64,000 nt of DNA, from positions 245,559 through 309,558 of the forward strand of contig NZ_FCOB02000004.1 in assembly GCF_001545075.1 (NCBI RefSeq). The letters are read 5' to 3'. Shown piece after piece: positions 52,976 to 61,741 of the stretch; position 1 is the first letter of the stretch, and each line of letters opens with the position of its first letter. Source of the stretch: Caballeronia ptereochthonis. GTDB taxonomy: Bacteria; Pseudomonadota; Gammaproteobacteria; Burkholderiales; Burkholderiaceae. Under the pieces are notes generated by a model. The model was not told where the DNA came from. It ran no database searches and was given only the letters and a program-made list of their open reading frames with translations. A program made the position numbers and the translations under genes.

Positions 52976-53417
52976 ACGGCCCTTCAGTCCGTGAGGGAAC
53001 TCCCCAGCCGAGCATGACGAAGGTCGTCACCTCGTCGATGGTGTACGCGCGATCGAGCGGAAGCCCCTCCTTCACACGCAACATGTAGCGCGCCTGATAT
53101 TCGAAGTCCGCGAAGTACTGCGTGAGCGACCAGATGCTCATCATCAGGAGCATGGGGTCGAGCGGGCGCATGAGTCCCTGCTCGATCCAGCGATTGATGC
53201 ACTCCACCGCATGGGCGGGCGGCTCATCATGGGCGTCAGGCCCGCGCGCCGAGCATCATCTCATTCGCGAAGATGCGCGAGCGCAAGGGCTGCTCGAACG
53301 AGAAGACGCGAACTCCGCGATGGCGGCGTCGCGAATAGCGTCCATCACCTCGGTGCGCGTTCGTTCGATTTTTGGCTGGCCGTTTTGCGCCACTGAGTCT
53401 TTCCTCGGTTGGTCCAT
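52976..53417 (-). pseudogene. Decayed TetR regulator, RutR-like
   Basis: The N-terminus is readable from an ATG at 53417 (MDQPRKDSVAQNGQ, then ERTRTEVMDAIRDAAIAEFA), which is the first helix of a TetR domain. It then loses frame, and the expected recognition helix and about 100 residues are missing. A second-frame piece (EQPLRSRIFANEMMLGARA) and a third piece (VECINRWIEQGLMRPLDPML, LTQYFADFEYQARYML) match the C-terminal domain of RutR-type regulators. Internal deletion plus frameshifts make it a pseudogene. Confidence 0.7.
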
Positions 53418-53716
53418 CGGGAGGTTGTCAGCGAGGCATTCTGGCGCATGGGGACATGTCGTTCGTTGCCTCACTTGTCACGTGTGCGCCGTGCCCGAAG
53501 CGGATGTCGGCGGCGTCTGCACGATGCCCGTGCTCGTGACAATGCGGTGGATGCCGCCAACAAAACTGGCGAAGCGTATGGAGTCCTTTCTTGCCGGGAA
53601 TGCGGATTCGGCCTTCGCATTGCCGTTCTTGCAGTCGGCATGGTCGCCGTCTGCGATCGTGCCGCGACCTTGCGCCGTATCGACCGGGCGGCGAACCAGG
53701 ACGGAGCAAACCACGT

Positions 53717-54754
53717 TCAGTCCGCGGCCCCGGCTCCGGACGACTCCCGCGGCACCAGTTCCGGCAGCGGAGGCGCGACGGTCCGCGCGCCGCCCTTGCC
53801 CGCGAGATGCGCGAACAGCAGCTCGACCGCCTGCGACGCCATGTCGTCCAGATGCAGATCGACGGCGGTAAGCGGCGGGCGACAGCTGCGCGCGCGCGTG
53901 CCGTCGTAGCGCGTGACGACCTTGATGTCATCCGGTATGCGCCTGCCGAGTTGCCCGATAGCTCGAACCGCACCGACGGCGAACGCATCGACGAGCGCGC
54001 ACAGGCCGTCCACGTCGGGATGTTCGTCGAGCAAGGAAGCGCACGCGTCTCGCCCCGCATCCTCGCCGCCCGACTCGTCCGCGACGGCGATCAAGGGCGT
54101 CATGCCGTGCGTCGCGCAGAACCGCGCATACGCGTCCCGCGCCTCGATATACGAGTTGCGCTGCTGCGCGCCGATCAGCAAGGCGATCTTCATGCTGCCC
54201 TGCTCGCGCAAATGGTTCAGCAGCAGTTCCGTGGTCGCCGACGAATGGACATCCACGTAAGGGACGGCATCGTTGCCCGTCTGGCGGCCGAGGCAAACCA
54301 CCGGCAGGCCGCGCTCCTGCAGATGCGCAACGTTGGCGTCGTCCGCGGTCGGCTCGATGACGATTGCGCCGTCGATGTCGAGCTGCTCCAGCGGCAGACG
54401 TCCCGCCATCATCGGCGGCACCAGCACGAGCGCGAGCCCGCGCGTGAGCGCGGCAGCGGCGGCGACAGCGGCAACTTCCATCAGAAAGCCGAGCCGCGAC
54501 GCGCCGCCCGCGATCTCGAAGGGCATCGACGAAATCAGCGCGATGGTATGCGCTTCGCCGGTGCGCAGCCGTTGCGCGCGCACGCTCGGACGATAGCCGA
54601 GCGCGCGCGCCGTTTCCTTCACACGCTCGCGCGTCTGCGGGTCGACGTAACCCTTGTCGTTGAGCGCATGGGAGACGGTCGTCGTCGATACACCCGCGGC
54701 GCGCGCGACGTCGGCGATGGTCGGCCGCGGCTTGGTCGGCGCTGGGCTTTGCAT
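53717..54754 (-). CDS. LacI-family transcriptional regulator
   Basis: A 345-residue repressor read from the ATG giving MQSPAPTKPRPT (a GTG at 54778 is the alternative). The helix-turn-helix TIADVARAAGVSTTTVSHALN and hinge GYRPSVRAQRLRTG are classical. The periplasmic-binding-protein-like ligand domain follows (IALISSMPFEIAGGASRLGF ... RNSYIEARDAYARF). It is divergent from the nucleobase permease operon, and two AAATCGATTT palindromes lie between, almost certainly its operators. The ligand is likely the compound handled by the operon. Confidence 0.92.
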   Translation of the reverse strand: MQSPAPTKPRPTIADVARAAGVSTTTVSHALNDKGYVDPQTRERVKETARALGYRPSVRAQRLRTGEAHTIALISSMPFEIAGGASRLGFLMEVAAVAAAAALTRGLALVLVPPMMAGRLPLEQLDIDGAIVIEPTADDANVAHLQERGLPVVCLGRQTGNDAVPYVDVHSSATTELLLNHLREQGSMKIALLIGAQQRNSYIEARDAYARFCATHGMTPLIAVADESGGEDAGRDACASLLDEHPDVDGLCALVDAFAVGAVRAIGQLGRRIPDDIKVVTRYDGTRARSCRPPLTAVDLHLDDMASQAVELLFAHLAGKGGARTVAPPLPELVPRESSGAGAAD

Positions 54755-54905
54755 GTTGGTTGTTTTCAAGTTTCTCACGCTGCGATGCTGGATTTTCTCA
54801 CGCCTTCTCGCCGCCTTTCCCCGACGAAATACCGCCTATCGCGAACACGAAACCAATAATTTTTCCGGCTTGACAATCCGGAGATGACGCATCATTCTAC
54901 GATAG

Positions 54906-54962
54906 CAAATCGATTTGGGGCGACAGCCCGTTTTTATTACCGCCATCCCAAATCGATTTGGG
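54906..54962. promoter_or_regulatory. Paired LacI-type operators
   Basis: CAAATCGATTTG at 54906-54917 and the longer perfect palindrome CCCAAATCGATTTGGG at 54947-54962 have centres 43 bases apart, about four helical turns. They lie downstream of a TTGACA hexamer (54870-54875) and upstream of the permease ATG at 55023. Central CG and A-T arms are typical of LacI/PurR-family sites. Binding at both could form a loop. Confidence 0.8.
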
Positions 54963-55022
54963 ATATCAGAACCGCCGCTCGGGCGAACGGCCGCCTGCAC
55001 GGCTTACAGGAGACAAACCGTC

Positions 55023-56399
55023 ATGGTCCACCATCCGCCGATTCACGCTGTCGACGAGCGCCTGCCGCTCGCGAAGCTCGTCTTGTTCGGTTTGCAGCAT
55101 GTGCTCGTCGTGGCGGCGTCGCCGATCACGGCGGTGTTCCTCGTGGCGAAGGCGTTGGGGCTGTCATCCGCGCTGACCATCGACCTGATCAGCGCGACGT
55201 TTCTCGTCTGCGGGCTCGGCACGCTGTTGCAGTCGTTCGGGCCGCTCAAATTCGGCGCGCGCCTGCCGTTCATCATGGTGCCGGGCGGCGCGCCGGTCGT
55301 GCTGTTCGTGCTGATCGCGCAGCAGACGAATCTCCAGACCGCCGTGGGCGCGACGATACTCACCGGTCTCGTCTACTTCCTGCTGCTGCCGGTCTTCGCG
55401 CGCTGTCTGCGGTTCTTTCCGCGCATCGTGATCGGCACGATGCTGATCCTCGTCGCCATCAATCTGATCCGGATATACGGCGTGGTGATCGTCGGCAGGC
55501 CGGGAACGGCCGAGTTCGCGAGTCCGCTCGGCATCGGTCTCGCGCTCGCGACGGTCGGCTTCACGGTGCTCTTCGCGAAGCTCTTCAAGGGCATGCTGGG
55601 GCAACTGGCCGTGCTGCTCGGCCTGCTCGCAGGCTGCGCGCTCGCGTGGACGCTCGGACAGATGAGCTTCGCCGACGTCTGGTCCGGCCCGATCGTCACC
55701 GTGCCCACGCCGCTGCCCTTCGGCATGCCGCGCTTCGACATCGTCGCGGCGTTGCCGCTGCTGATCTTCAGCGTGATCTCGATGGCCGAAGCCACCGGCC
55801 AGACGGTCGCGATCGCCGAAGTGGTCGGCAAGCCGATCGATGCGCAAGTGGAAGTGCCCAAGACCATTCGCGGCGATGCGGCCATGTCGGTGCTCGGCGG
55901 CCTGTTCGGCACGTCGCTCATCATCACGAGCAGCGAGAACATCGGCATCGTGCAGGCGACGGGCGTGCGCTCGCGCTTCGTCACCGCGACGGCGGGCGTG
56001 CTGCTCGTGATCATCGCGCTGCTCGCGCCACTGGGACGCCTCGCCAATGCGATTCCCGCAGCCGTCGTCGGCGGCACGGCGCTGATCGTGTTCTCGATCA
56101 TCGGCGTGATGGGCGTCAACCTGCTGCGTCAGGTCGATCTCCGCTCGCGCGCCAACATGTACACGCTCGCCGCCGCGCTGACGATGGGCGTGCTGCCGAT
56201 CGTCGTCCCCGGCGTCTACAGCCGCTTTCCAGCGGCGCTGCAGGTCGTGCTCGGCAACGGTCTCGCGATGGGCGCGCTCACCGCCGTCATCGTCAACATG
56301 CTGTTCGAGCATCTCCATCTGCATTGGCGCACGCGCGATGCCGCCGACCCCGCCGCGCATCTCGAAGCCGCCATCAACGACAACCACTCCTGCCACTGA
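55023..56399 (+). CDS. NCS2-family nucleobase/purine permease
   Basis: A 458-residue membrane protein with about 13-14 helices. AGGAGA precedes the ATG by 11 bases. It begins LPLAKLVLFGLQHVLVVAASPITAVFLV, the QH motif of nucleobase-cation symporters, and contains SVISMAEATGQTVAIAE (family glutamate) and TSLIITSSENIGIVQATGVRSRFV, the NCS2 signature region. Substrates in the family are uracil, xanthine, urate and related rings. It heads a four-gene operon with an amidohydrolase, so a ring compound that is then deaminated or hydrolysed is likely. Confidence 0.88.
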   Translation: MVHHPPIHAVDERLPLAKLVLFGLQHVLVVAASPITAVFLVAKALGLSSALTIDLISATFLVCGLGTLLQSFGPLKFGARLPFIMVPGGAPVVLFVLIAQQTNLQTAVGATILTGLVYFLLLPVFARCLRFFPRIVIGTMLILVAINLIRIYGVVIVGRPGTAEFASPLGIGLALATVGFTVLFAKLFKGMLGQLAVLLGLLAGCALAWTLGQMSFADVWSGPIVTVPTPLPFGMPRFDIVAALPLLIFSVISMAEATGQTVAIAEVVGKPIDAQVEVPKTIRGDAAMSVLGGLFGTSLIITSSENIGIVQATGVRSRFVTATAGVLLVIIALLAPLGRLANAIPAAVVGGTALIVFSIIGVMGVNLLRQVDLRSRANMYTLAAALTMGVLPIVVPGVYSRFPAALQVVLGNGLAMGALTAVIVNMLFEHLHLHWRTRDAADPAAHLEAAINDNHSCH

Positions 56400-56408
56400 A
56401 AATCGATC

Positions 56409-57827
56409 ATGAAGAATTCCCCGCTCACGCCCGCCGAACTGCAAGCCGACGCGCTCCTGCTGCTTCCCGCCTGGGTGCTGCTCGCGGACGGCCCGCAAAG
56501 CGATCACGCCGTCGTCGTATCGAACGGCAAGTTCGCCGCGGTCGGCCCCGCCGATGAACTCGTCGCCCAATATCCGCATCTCACGCCGCTCTCGCTACCC
56601 GACAAGCTCGTCATGCCGGGCTTCATCGATGCGCATCATCATCTGACGCAATCGTTCGGCAAGGCGCTCGCGTTCGGCGAGCCGTCGGAGATCTATCGGC
56701 GGATCTGGGTGCCGCTCGAGAACTGTCTCGACGAGAACCTCGTCTATCTGTCCGCCAGGCTCGCCGCGCTCGAAGCGCTGCGCGGCGGCTTCACCACGGT
56801 CTGCGATGCCGGCACGCGCGCGAGCGGCGATGCATCGACGATCGCATCGGCGACGCAGGAAGTCGGCGTGCGCTGCGTGCTCGGCCTCATCTGCAACGAT
56901 CTCGCCGACGACATCGATGCCCGCGCGCGCGCCGCCATCGTCGCACGCGCACAGCGGCATCTGGCGCGCTGGGACGGCCATGCGCTCGTGCATCCGTCGC
57001 TGGCCGTTTCGGTTCCCGAAGCCGGATCGGACGGCATGCTGCAGGCCGCCGCCGCGATGTGCGCCGATGCGGGCGCGGTGTTCCAGACGCATGCGAACGA
57101 GCATCTGGCCTCGGTCGAGCGCTCGATCGTGCGGCGCAAGATGCGGCCGATCGAGCATCTGCACCATGCGGGCGCGCTCGGCCCGCAAACCTTGATCGCG
57201 CATGCGACGCTCGTCACGCCGTCCGAGCTCAACTTGCTCGCGAGAACGGGCGCGGCCGTCAGCTACAACCCGGTCGCGAGTTCGTGGAAAGGCAACGCGG
57301 TCGCGCCCGCCTTGCAGATGGCCGCGCTCGGCATCCGCTTCGGCCTGGGCACGGACGGCACGCGCAGCGACGCATTCCGTCTCGTCGATGCGGCCGAGAC
57401 CGCGCAGCGCTTCGCGTTCGGCCTCGCCACCGGCGATTCGTCGTGCGGCGCGGGCGAATTGTGGCTCGATCGCGCATTGCGCGGCGGCGCGGATGCGTTG
57501 CGGCTGAGCGCGCGCATCGGCGAGATCGCGCAAGGCAAAGCCGCCGATTTTCTGCTCGTCGATCTCGACGTGCCGGAGATGCGGCCATCGTGGGACCTGA
57601 CATGGGAACTGGTGCGACTCGCCAACCGCAGTCAGATCGACGCCGTCTTCGTCGCCGGAAAGCTGCGCTTGTGGCAAGGCTGGCCGACCGACTGGGACGC
57701 GCATGCGTTCCTCAGGGAAGTCGATGAAGTCGCGCGCGAAGTCGTCGCGCAGGCGCCGATTCAGCGCGTGCACGTTGCGCCAACGCTTCAGCCCCTGACC
57801 CGCACAACCCTTCCAACCGTAGAGTGA
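56409..57827 (+). CDS. Amidohydrolase, deaminase-type (8-oxoguanine/guanine deaminase-like)
   Basis: A 472-residue metal-dependent hydrolase of the ATZ/TRZ branch. Metal ligands are visible: HxH (H76 and H78 in GFIDAHHHLTQSFGKAL), THANEH, IAHATLV and GTDGTRSD with the catalytic Asp. KGNAVAPALQMAALGIRFGLGTDG is the region that binds the ring. Relatives deaminate 8-oxoguanine, guanine, isoxanthopterin or triazines. The partner permease is of nucleobase type, in line with a purine-like substrate, but the exact one is not evident. It starts nine bases after the permease. Confidence 0.85.
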   Translation: MKNSPLTPAELQADALLLLPAWVLLADGPQSDHAVVVSNGKFAAVGPADELVAQYPHLTPLSLPDKLVMPGFIDAHHHLTQSFGKALAFGEPSEIYRRIWVPLENCLDENLVYLSARLAALEALRGGFTTVCDAGTRASGDASTIASATQEVGVRCVLGLICNDLADDIDARARAAIVARAQRHLARWDGHALVHPSLAVSVPEAGSDGMLQAAAAMCADAGAVFQTHANEHLASVERSIVRRKMRPIEHLHHAGALGPQTLIAHATLVTPSELNLLARTGAAVSYNPVASSWKGNAVAPALQMAALGIRFGLGTDGTRSDAFRLVDAAETAQRFAFGLATGDSSCGAGELWLDRALRGGADALRLSARIGEIAQGKAADFLLVDLDVPEMRPSWDLTWELVRLANRSQIDAVFVAGKLRLWQGWPTDWDAHAFLREVDEVAREVVAQAPIQRVHVAPTLQPLTRTTLPTVE

Positions 57828-57834
57828 GTTGCCC

Positions 57835-58554
57835 GTGAGTCTCACCATCTTTGCAGTGCTCGCCGCCACCGTTTCGATTGCCGCGTTCATTCAAGGCGCG
57901 GTCGGCGTCGGCTTCGCGTTGATCTGCGCGCCCGTGATCGGGCTGATCGAGCCGGGTCTGCTACCCGTATCGCTACTGATCCTGATGCTGCCGCTCAACG
58001 TCTATCTCGCCTGGCGCGAGCGTCCCGCGCTCGATTCGAAGGGCACGTTATGGATCACTATCGGCAGAACGGCGGGGGCGGTAGCGGGCGTATGGATCAT
58101 CTCGCGCATCTCGGCGCATGACCTGAACCTGTTCATCGGCGCATCGACGATCGCCGCCGCCGCCGCGACGCTGTGCGCGCCGAGTTTCATGCCGGGCCGC
58201 AACGCGCTGATGGCGGCGGGCGCGGTGACGGGCATCACCGAAACGGCGACGGGCATCGGCGGCCCCGCGCTCGCGATGGTCTTCCAGCACTATGGCGCGC
58301 CGAAGCTGCGCTCGACCATCGCGCTGTGCTTTGCCATCGGCGAGGCGCTTTCCCTCGTGATGCTGAGCGCGACGGGACAGATCACCGGCGAGAAGTTCAT
58401 GTCTGCCCTGTTTCTCGTGCCGCCGGTGATCGTCGGCGCGTTTGTCAGCCAGCATGTGCATCAGCGGCTCAACGCGCGCGTGTTGCGCATCAGCGTGATG
58501 GCGTTCGCCATCGTTTCGGGCGCGGCCATTCTGTATCAGACGCTGGCGTCGTGA
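57835..58554 (+). CDS. TauE/SafE-family sulfite/anion exporter
   Basis: A 239-residue membrane protein with seven or eight helices read from the GTG at 57835. The opening helix with FIQGAVGVGFALICAPVIGLI and the repeat with GITETATGIGGPALAMVFQHYGAP carry the paired Gly-rich motifs of TauE/SafE transporters. Members export sulfite, sulfonates or organic anions. Here it follows an amidohydrolase and precedes a porin, so it may export or import an anionic product of the pathway. Spacing of seven bases to the amidohydrolase stop shows co-transcription. Confidence 0.85.
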   Translation: MSLTIFAVLAATVSIAAFIQGAVGVGFALICAPVIGLIEPGLLPVSLLILMLPLNVYLAWRERPALDSKGTLWITIGRTAGAVAGVWIISRISAHDLNLFIGASTIAAAAATLCAPSFMPGRNALMAAGAVTGITETATGIGGPALAMVFQHYGAPKLRSTIALCFAIGEALSLVMLSATGQITGEKFMSALFLVPPVIVGAFVSQHVHQRLNARVLRISVMAFAIVSGAAILYQTLAS

Positions 58555-58611
58555 TGTGAGCGCCGGCGTCCTGCCGGCTCATTCCCTTTCCGTCAAGAAC
58601 GAGAGACCCTC

Positions 58612-59700
58612 ATGAACAAGAGTCTGGTTGCGCTCGCCCTTTCGACGCTGACCATGGCGGCCGACGTCCACGCGCAAAGCAGCGCCACGCTGTACGGCAG
58701 TCTGGATGCGGGCATCGGCTACGTGAGCAATCTGCGCGGCGCACACGCCTACATCGCGGAGCAAGGCACGCTGCAGGCCGATCGCTGGGGCCTGACCGGC
58801 GTCGAGGATCTCGGCGGCGGGCTGAAGACCGTGTTCAAGCTGGAGTCCGGCTTTTCGACGATCAGCGGCGCGATGTCGAGCGCGGGCACGCTGTTCAATC
58901 GGCAGGCGTATGTCGGCTTGAGCGAGAGCCGCTTCGGCACGGTCACGCTCGGACGTCAGACGGACTTTCACTTCGAGATGCTCGGGCCGTTGTCCAACGC
59001 GCAGGCGCTCGGCGACTTCTCCGCGTTTCATCCGGGCAATGTCGACGGATTGGGCAATACCGTGCCGGTCGAGCTGTCGAACACGGTCAAGTTTCGCAGC
59101 CGGAACATCGCGGGCGTGACCGTCGGCGCGATGTACGGCTTCACGAACCAGTCGAGCAGCACGACGGGCCGGACCATCAGTTTCGGCGCGACCTATGGAT
59201 ACGGGCCGCTCAATCTCGCGGCTGCATATTCGGAGTACCACGACCGTGCGTTGAATCTTGCGGGCGGGCTCGGACTGACGAGCTTCGAAGGCGTCGCCTT
59301 GACGGCGGCGGCCCCCTTCGTCGCGGACAGCGTGAGGAACGCGGGCATCGGTGGAAGCTTTCAGATCGGGCGCGTGCAGTTGCATGCGGTGCTGACGCAG
59401 GTTCGCATCGAATCGCGCGGGCGCTCGGAGAACTACCGCGCGATCGACGGCGGCGCGAACTTTCAGGTCACGCCTGCCTATATGATCGGCGCGGGCGCGT
59501 GGACCACCACGCTTGCGGGACACCGCTGGACACAGGTGACGATCGCGAACGTCTATGCGCTGTCGAAGCTCACGCAGCTTTACGCCGATGTCATGGTCGA
59601 ACAGGCCTCTCAGGGCGCGCTGGCGAATACGCTCGGGATCGGGCCGTCGTCGTCGAATCGGCAGACGGTCGTGCTGGCGGGGATTCATCACCTGTTTTGA
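58612..59700 (+). CDS. Burkholderia-type general porin
   Basis: A 362-residue outer-membrane barrel protein. A signal peptide ends at DVHAQSS and the mature protein begins SATLYGSLDAGIGYVSN, the hallmark of Burkholderiales OmpC-type porins. DRWGLTGVEDLGGGLKTVFKLESGF and the RQAYVGLS/TLGRQTDF motifs are conserved, and the chain ends HHLF with the C-terminal Phe needed for assembly. As the last gene of the LacI-controlled operon it probably supplies outer-membrane entry for the operon's substrate. Confidence 0.92.
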   Translation: MNKSLVALALSTLTMAADVHAQSSATLYGSLDAGIGYVSNLRGAHAYIAEQGTLQADRWGLTGVEDLGGGLKTVFKLESGFSTISGAMSSAGTLFNRQAYVGLSESRFGTVTLGRQTDFHFEMLGPLSNAQALGDFSAFHPGNVDGLGNTVPVELSNTVKFRSRNIAGVTVGAMYGFTNQSSSTTGRTISFGATYGYGPLNLAAAYSEYHDRALNLAGGLGLTSFEGVALTAAAPFVADSVRNAGIGGSFQIGRVQLHAVLTQVRIESRGRSENYRAIDGGANFQVTPAYMIGAGAWTTTLAGHRWTQVTIANVYALSKLTQLYADVMVEQASQGALANTLGIGPSSSNRQTVVLAGIHHLF

Positions 59701-59783
59701 GCTGCCCGACGCAGCAGGATCGTCCTATCCGCCTTCCGGGCGGCGTGTCAAAGTAGCTCGCATTCTCTGACGTGGAGCATGCC

Positions 59784-60656
59784 GTGTCCGCCGCCGAAAC
59801 ATCCACTCTCCTCTACCGCCCCTTCACCGCCGGCGACATCCCCGTGGCGCACGCGCTGTCGGTCGAAGTCAAATGGCCGCATCGCGCCGATGACTGGCGC
59901 TTCGTGCTCGATGCCGGCGCCGGCTTCGTCGCGCAGGATGGCGAACGTGTCGTCGGCACGGCGCTGTACTGGAAGTATGGCGCGCACGGCGGATCGCTCG
60001 GCATGGTGATCGTGGCGCCGGATCAACAGGGCAAAGGCATCGGCCGCAAGCTGATGGAATTGCTGCTCGAAGCGCTCGGCGAGCGCGTCACCGTGTTGCA
60101 CGCGACGCCCGCCGGCGAGCCGCTTTATGCAAAGCTCGGGTTCAGGCGCATTGGCGCGATTCATCAGCATCAGTCGGCTGATTTCAGCGTGCCTCGCATC
60201 GAATTGAAGACGGGCGAACACCTGCGTGCAATCGCACCGGGCGACATTGCCGGCCTGGTCGATCTCGCATCGCGTGCCAGCGGTCTCGACCGAAGCGCGC
60301 TGCTGCCCGCGCTCTCGAGCGTCGCGCAAGGCGTCGTGCTCGAACGCGATCGCGAAGTGCTCGGCTTCGCGCTCATCAGGGAATTCGGGCGTGGTCACGC
60401 GATCGGCCCGGTCGTCTCGGTTACCACGGATCAGGACTCCACGCGCCGCGCCCGGGCGATGATCGCGCATTGGCTCGCGCATAACGAAGGCAGGTTCACG
60501 CGCATCGACACGCCGGACGAGAGCGGCCTGTCTGCGTGGCTCGAAGCAATCGGGCTGCGGCGCGTCGACACGGTCATCAAGATGGCGCGCAATGGCACGC
60601 TCCCGCACGACGCCTCCGTCGCGCAATTCGCCATCATCAACCAGGCGCTGTGCTGA
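59784..60656 (+). CDS. GNAT N-acetyltransferase, two-domain
   Basis: A 290-residue protein from the GTG at 59784, preferred because GGAG lies six bases before it; a GTG at 59772 is also in frame. The N-terminal GNAT domain has MVIVAPDQQGKGIGRKLMELLLEAL, the acetyl-CoA binding Q-x-x-G-x-G/A loop. The C-terminal half is a second, divergent GNAT-like domain (VLERDREVLGFALIREFGRGHAIGPVV), like the Acetyltransf_18 group. Substrate unknown. Four bases separate it from the next gene, so they are co-transcribed. Confidence 0.82.
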   Translation: MSAAETSTLLYRPFTAGDIPVAHALSVEVKWPHRADDWRFVLDAGAGFVAQDGERVVGTALYWKYGAHGGSLGMVIVAPDQQGKGIGRKLMELLLEALGERVTVLHATPAGEPLYAKLGFRRIGAIHQHQSADFSVPRIELKTGEHLRAIAPGDIAGLVDLASRASGLDRSALLPALSSVAQGVVLERDREVLGFALIREFGRGHAIGPVVSVTTDQDSTRRARAMIAHWLAHNEGRFTRIDTPDESGLSAWLEAIGLRRVDTVIKMARNGTLPHDASVAQFAIINQALC

Positions 60657-60660
60657 TCCC

Positions 60661-61587
60661 ATGACGATTCTCTATAAAGCCGATCCCGAGCGCGGCAAAC
60701 TGTGGGCGCAGTTGTTCGCGCGGAAAGCGCCGGGAATCCCGTTCCGCCTGTGGCCCGATCTCGGCGATCCCGCCTCCGTGCGCTATCTCGCCGCGTGGCA
60801 GCCACCGGCCGATGTCATGCAAACGCTGCCCAATCTCGAAGTGATCTTCTCGGTGGGCGCGGGGATCGATCAATTCGACTTGTCGGGCGTGCCCGCGCAC
60901 GTCGCGGTGGCGCGCATGATCGAGCCGGGCATCGTCGAAGGCATGGTCGAGTATGTGACGCAGGCAGTGCTCACGATTCATCGCGACCTCTTCGATTACG
61001 CGCTTGCTCAGCGCGAGCGCGTATGGCGCGAAATGCCCGTGCGCGCCGCGTCGACCCGGCGCATCGGCGTGCTCGGCCTCGGCATGCTCGGCACGGCCGT
61101 GCTGAAAACGCTGCGCATGTTCGGCTTCCCGTGCGCGGGCTGGAGCCGCTCGCCGCATGAAATCGAAGACGTCGAATGCTACGCGGGCACCGATTCGCTC
61201 GATGCCTTTCTCGCGCGCACCGATATCCTCGTCTGCCTGCTGCCGCTCACCGAAGCGACGCGCGGCCTCATCGGCAAGCGCGTGTTCGACACGCTGCCGA
61301 AAGGCGCATCGTTCATCAACGTCGGCCGCGGCCCACAGGTGATCCAGCAGGATCTGCTGAACGCGCTCGACAGCGGCCGGCTCCATGCCGCGATTCTGGA
61401 TGTCGCCGATCCCGAGCCCTTGCCGCCGACGCATCCGTTCTGGACTCATCCGCGCGTGCGCCTGACGCCGCATATCGCGAGCGCCACGCGCCCTGAAACC
61501 GCCGTGGACGTGGTGCTGGAGAATCTGCGCCGGCATCGCGCGGGCGAGCGCATGATCGGCGAAATCGACCGTGCGCGCGGCTATTGA
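60661..61587 (+). CDS. ghrA: Glyoxylate/hydroxypyruvate reductase A-type dehydrogenase
   Basis: A 308-residue NAD(P)-dependent 2-hydroxyacid dehydrogenase. The substrate domain starts TILYKADPERGKLWAQLF. The Rossmann loop is RIGVLGLGMLGTAVLKTL, and the active-site set is FINVGRGPQVIQQ (Arg), DVADPEPLP (Glu) and TPHIASATRPE (His). The length and the LPPTHPFW motif match GhrA, which reduces glyoxylate and hydroxypyruvate. It probably works with the aminotransferase downstream. The start is the ATG of ATCCCATGACG. Confidence 0.87.
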   Translation: MTILYKADPERGKLWAQLFARKAPGIPFRLWPDLGDPASVRYLAAWQPPADVMQTLPNLEVIFSVGAGIDQFDLSGVPAHVAVARMIEPGIVEGMVEYVTQAVLTIHRDLFDYALAQRERVWREMPVRAASTRRIGVLGLGMLGTAVLKTLRMFGFPCAGWSRSPHEIEDVECYAGTDSLDAFLARTDILVCLLPLTEATRGLIGKRVFDTLPKGASFINVGRGPQVIQQDLLNALDSGRLHAAILDVADPEPLPPTHPFWTHPRVRLTPHIASATRPETAVDVVLENLRRHRAGERMIGEIDRARGY

Positions 61588-61630
61588 ACCCGTCTTGCGG
61601 ACCTTGCAGCACAAAATGCCGCGAGGTCCC

Positions 61631-61657
61631 CGCAAAACGCCGCGTTTGCGCTTTTTG
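61631..61657 (+). terminator. Possible rho-independent terminator after ghrA
   Basis: CGCAAA (61631-61636) pairs with TTTGCG (61645-61650) around an eight-base loop and is followed by CTTTTTGG and then a run of seven T. The stem is short, so efficiency is uncertain. Confidence 0.45.
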
Positions 61658-61741
61658 GCGATTTTTTTGGCGATGCGGGCAATCGCGCTCTGCCGATAGT
61701 ATGAAACGGTCACGAGCCCATTCCCAAGAGAGAGCCGCATC

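Larger units (their letters stand above)
52288..53716. other. Region of gene decay between tauA and the LacI gene
   Basis: Apart from the two fragments listed, no intact gene was found in these 1.4 kb. A minus-strand reading at about 52620-52724 (VRVAELRDLARTTVPRATF) vaguely resembles the start of an FMN-dependent hydroxyacid dehydrogenase but is too short to call. 52288-52540 and 53418-53716 show nothing recognisable. Confidence 0.5.

Noticed and set aside
55164..56579. A 471-codon minus-strand frame over the NCS2 permease
   Set aside because: It shows the same compositional artefact, and the plus strand has a full transporter with ribosome site and family motifs.
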